Assembly (NCBI GenBank): GCA_014384555.1
Contig: JACNFR010000040.1
Coordinates: forward strand, 1-55,384
Origin: Candidatus Nitrosopumilus sp.
Lineage (GTDB): Archaea; Thermoproteota; Nitrososphaeria; Nitrososphaerales; Nitrosopumilaceae
Length of the DNA: 55,384 nt
Reading direction: 5' to 3'
This document shows positions 53,140 to 55,384 of the stretch, piece after piece. Below the pieces are notes generated by a model. That model searched no databases, was not told the DNA's origin, and saw nothing but the letters and a program-made list of their open reading frames with translations. Numbering within the stretch: position 1 is the stretch's first letter; every line of letters begins with the position of its first letter. The position numbers were made by a program, and so were the translations under genes.

Positions 53140-53574
53140 TTATTGTGCTGGGATTTCATTAATCATAGTACGTGTTAACTTGAGTTCTGTTTTGAGCATT
53201 GTCTCTCTATTATATAATTGATCTATTGTCTCTAATTGTTTTCTTAACAGTGCATTTAATGTTCTATTTCTTATTTGTGATGTAGCTGCTGTCTTACTTC
53301 TAAGACTGACCATCTTTTGCATCAGATAAATTATTGAGCTATTTTTGTTAATTTTGTAAGTTGGTGATTTTCCAACATTGCCAGATTGTAAAATCATGTC
53401 ATTGGCTAATAATTTATCAATTTCTTTGAATGCAGTAGTACGGCTCATACCAATACCCTCAACTAATTCAGGTACAGTAAACTCATTTTTTGGAAAAGTC
53501 ATGAAAAAATCAACCATTTTCATACGTGGGGAATCTCCATAAAGTGCAATTATACCTGATTCTGCTTCAGTCAT
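53140..53574 (-). CDS. Winged-helix transcription regulator
   Basis: The 144-residue protein has an N-terminal winged helix at about 14-75: VDFFMTFPKNEFTVPELVEGIGMSRTTAFKEIDKLLANDMI with the recognition helix GMSRTTAFKEID, followed by a wing (GKSPTYKINKNSS). A C-terminal helical region at about 85-140 probably dimerises. It is divergent from a small winged-helix-like gene, with 77 bases between starts, so it may control itself and its neighbour. Confidence 0.78.
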   Translation of the reverse strand: MTEAESGIIALYGDSPRMKMVDFFMTFPKNEFTVPELVEGIGMSRTTAFKEIDKLLANDMILQSGNVGKSPTYKINKNSSIIYLMQKMVSLRSKTAATSQIRNRTLNALLRKQLETIDQLYNRETMLKTELKLTRTMINEIPAQ

Positions 53575-53651
53575 ATTATGAATAGTATAATCAATATACT
53601 TAAAGATTAATCTCGAATAGTATCATTTGAGTACTATTGGTTAAAAGCACA

Positions 53652-53918
53652 ATGACTGATATTGAGATACAAGATACAATCTTGTTTTATTTATGGCAAG
53701 AAGGTGCATGGGGTGAAGATTATACTAATTATGAAAAGATGAAAAGACGTATCGGAATGGTTGTAAAAAATAATGGTAAAAATACAGATAAGCAATTAAA
53801 AAAATTAGTTAATGATAGATTAGTTTTGAGATTAAAGCAAGGCAGAACATACTCATTAAATCATCTTTATAGGCAAACTATTGAACAGAGATTAATTGCT
53901 GCTGAATTTCCCATCTAG
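53652..53918 (+). CDS. Small winged-helix-like protein, unknown
   Basis: From ATG 53652 the 88-residue protein reads MTDIEIQDTILFYLWQEGAW, then a helix-rich region KQLKKLVNDRLVLRLKQGRTYSLNHLYRQ that looks like the recognition helix and wing of a winged helix. A TTG at 53637 adds five residues. It shares an upstream region with the regulator facing away from it, including a TATA-like string near 53599. Confidence 0.55.
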   Translation: MTDIEIQDTILFYLWQEGAWGEDYTNYEKMKRRIGMVVKNNGKNTDKQLKKLVNDRLVLRLKQGRTYSLNHLYRQTIEQRLIAAEFPI

Positions 53919-54009
53919 TTTAACAAAAACATGATCGTTTATCTTCTTAGGCACATTCAGAGAATTTCAAATAATTGGAAAATACTTAGAGTCTATAAAA
54001 CAGAATTTA

Positions 54010-54017
54010 TTTTATAC
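54010..54017 (+). promoter_or_regulatory. Candidate TATA box for the HEPN-motif protein
   Basis: The TTTTATAC-like string just before 54018 lies about 25 bases ahead of the ATG at 54039. This spacing fits a leaderless archaeal transcript and supports ATG 54039 over the upstream TTG at 54027. Confidence 0.45.
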
Positions 54018-54038
54018 TAAGTTTAATTGATTTTTAGA

Positions 54039-55142
54039 ATGGCATCAATCTTTCTTTCTTTCCAAGTTCCAATAGAAAGTCATGATTTTGGTCATAAGAA
54101 GAAGGGACCATTATTTCACAGATGGCTTCCAAATGGAGAAATAGATGCAATCACTTTAGACACACAGGTTCCACATACTACGCTAAATGTCTGGTTTGAC
54201 AGACGAGGTTATGTTAGAGATGGTGGGATTGAATTTGATTCTAATCGTAAAGAAGTAGATGAATCAATAATGAAAAGACAAGGAGTTTTAGGTGCAAGTC
54301 GATTATTTGGTTCTCTAAAAATTGATTGTATTACAGATAATCAATTGAATGCTTTAAAACAGGAAAAAATAGAATCGGATGAATATCAAGAGATAGGAAA
54401 AAAATTTGTAAAAGCAGTATATGAACCAGTTTCTGAATTTATTTACTTACTTAAAATAAGATTCGGTCAATATTGGCTTCGAGACATAAAAAAATGGGAT
54501 TCTTCTAAACAAGATATAGGAAGTTACTGTAGATTTTTCTTTATTAAATGGTCAGAGGATGAAGGTCAAACATGGCAAGATTATGAACCAAAATACGAAC
54601 TTCCAACAATGAAATTAACTCTATCAAGCATTAATGATTTTAAATCATTTATCACCAAAAATGATTGGGAAAATTTTCGAGAAATATTAAAAAAATATCA
54701 ACATCATTCAATTGCAGAAGTTACTCTTGCTAGAACACATCAATATCTTGATCAAAATGACTTACGACATGCAATTATTGAAGGAGCCACAGCAGTGGAA
54801 TTAGCCACAGCTGAATTTTACAATATGAGACTAGATAAAGAATCAAAATTGAAAAAAGAACTAGGAGGATTTTGGAATCTTTCATCATCGTCTCAACTAG
54901 TTGCTATAGGTACAGCTGTGGAAATTCCAGAAAAAAAATTAGAAGAAACTATTGAAGTGATTGACATGAGACATAAAGTGGTGCATGAAGGAGTAGAGCC
55001 TGAAAATACAATTATTTCAAAAATTTATTCATTATTGCATACTGTTGCTATTCTTTTAGATGAGCCAAAATTCAAATTTCCATCAGCAAATTCTGGTAAT
55101 GCATGGATGACAGATGAACAGTGGGAAAAAGGACATCGTTAA
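54039..55142 (+). CDS. Large protein with C-terminal HEPN-type RxxxxH motif
   Basis: From the ATG at 54039 the 367-residue protein has an N-terminal region of unknown fold (about 1-215), then a helical domain with RHAIIEGATAVELATAEFY near 245-265 and MRHKVVHEG near 315-323, the R-x4-H pattern and context of HEPN RNases and related ApeA-like proteins. HEPN domains cut RNA in toxin-antitoxin and abortive-infection systems. No cognate nucleotidyltransferase or antitoxin is visible in the window. The region with an integrase supports a defence or mobile origin, as inference. Confidence 0.65.
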   Translation: MASIFLSFQVPIESHDFGHKKKGPLFHRWLPNGEIDAITLDTQVPHTTLNVWFDRRGYVRDGGIEFDSNRKEVDESIMKRQGVLGASRLFGSLKIDCITDNQLNALKQEKIESDEYQEIGKKFVKAVYEPVSEFIYLLKIRFGQYWLRDIKKWDSSKQDIGSYCRFFFIKWSEDEGQTWQDYEPKYELPTMKLTLSSINDFKSFITKNDWENFREILKKYQHHSIAEVTLARTHQYLDQNDLRHAIIEGATAVELATAEFYNMRLDKESKLKKELGGFWNLSSSSQLVAIGTAVEIPEKKLEETIEVIDMRHKVVHEGVEPENTIISKIYSLLHTVAILLDEPKFKFPSANSGNAWMTDEQWEKGHR

Positions 55143-55294
55143 TTTTTATTAGTCAAATTTATCAATATTAGAAAAAACTCTTGAAGTTTCAATGTATGGA
55201 TTTTTGTTCCCAATCAACAGCCAAATACAGAATAAAGTATTAACAACTTAGACTTATTCGAAACCTTTTTAGCTGATTATACGTAATACTATTC

Positions 55295-55384
55295 ATGAAA
55301 ACAGTAGTTAATCAATACAAAATGGGTACTCTTAATTATTTAAGCGTAATCAAGATTATCTTTAATCATGTTTTGAATTTTTTT
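55295..55384 (+). CDS. Possible partial gene running off the window
   Basis: An ATG at 55295 opens a frame (MKTVVNQYKMGTLNYLSVIK) that stays open for 30 codons to the window end. A TATA-like GATTATACG lies about 20 bases upstream. Its length here is too short to judge; composition is not distinctive. Confidence 0.3.
   Translation, partial: MKTVVNQYKMGTLNYLSVIKIIFNHVLNFF

Noticed and set aside
1-55384. CRISPR arrays, rRNA genes and complete insertion sequences
   Set aside because: No regularly spaced repeats, no rRNA-like conserved blocks and no transposase frame were seen by eye; the only tandem repeats are the two 14-base boxes at 30036.
50999-55384. A second attachment site repeating part of tRNA-Arg
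   Set aside because: No copy of the acceptor or T-arm sequence was spotted downstream of the integrase within the window; it may lie outside.

Overview
The window is chromosomal DNA of a low-GC, ammonia-oxidising-type archaeon (Nitrososphaerota, Nitrosopumilus-like). The evidence is the archaeal information-processing set (GINS, PCNA, TFS, Rpo11, archaeal class I CCA enzyme, archaeal TyrRS, TrmG10, RNase Z), a thermosome tail of Gly-Gly-Met repeats, an Amt/P-II ammonium locus, a membrane-anchored blue copper protein, very short gene spacing with many ATGA overlaps, and frequent TTG starts. The assignment rests on reading the proteins; no search was run.

Layout. 1-5.2 kb holds the thermosome end, a glutamine synthetase, a GINS subunit, an AN1 zinc finger, an SDR plus flavoprotein pair and tRNA-Pro(GGG). 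5.3-13.2 kb is rich in tRNA-end and RNA metabolism: a RIO-like kinase, CCA enzyme and ThpR in one overlapping operon, then Prs, TrmG10, RNase Z and Sir2 in another. 13.3-22.5 kb carries an MscS channel, a KamA-like radical SAM enzyme, a second and diverged glutamine synthetase, and a transport and CBS cluster (APC permease, VIT1/CCC1, a truncated antiporter, CBS protein, UspA).

22.5-29.7 kb is the most interesting metabolic region. It has a J-domain/beta-solenoid protein with a changed HPD motif and a P-II homologue with an extra C-terminal domain behind a striking repeated half-site. Next come an ordinary P-II followed by two overlapping tiny membrane-protein genes, a divergent Amt coupled to a small cytosolic protein, a sensor-HAMP-class III nucleotide cyclase, and a cupredoxin. 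Together they look like an ammonium uptake and sensing locus.

29.7-47.5 kb is mostly housekeeping: Asp-variant ferredoxin, class V aminotransferase, cyclase-family hydrolase, dual-specificity phosphatase, Rpo11-TFS-PCNA-aspartate kinase, CobJ, TyrRS, DegT aminotransferase coupled to an MtrA-like corrinoid protein, all-alpha NTP pyrophosphatase, PfkB kinase and cyclophilin. It is interspersed with small zinc-ribbon and unknown proteins, several too short for ordinary ORF cut-offs.

47.7-55.4 kb is looser and accessory in character. It contains tRNA-Arg(CCT) with an apparent 18-nt intron in the D arm, a frameshifted tyrosine integrase, a secreted TolB-like propeller protein, two winged-helix-like regulators and a large protein with a C-terminal HEPN-type RxxxxH motif. 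No CRISPR array, rRNA or complete insertion sequence was seen.
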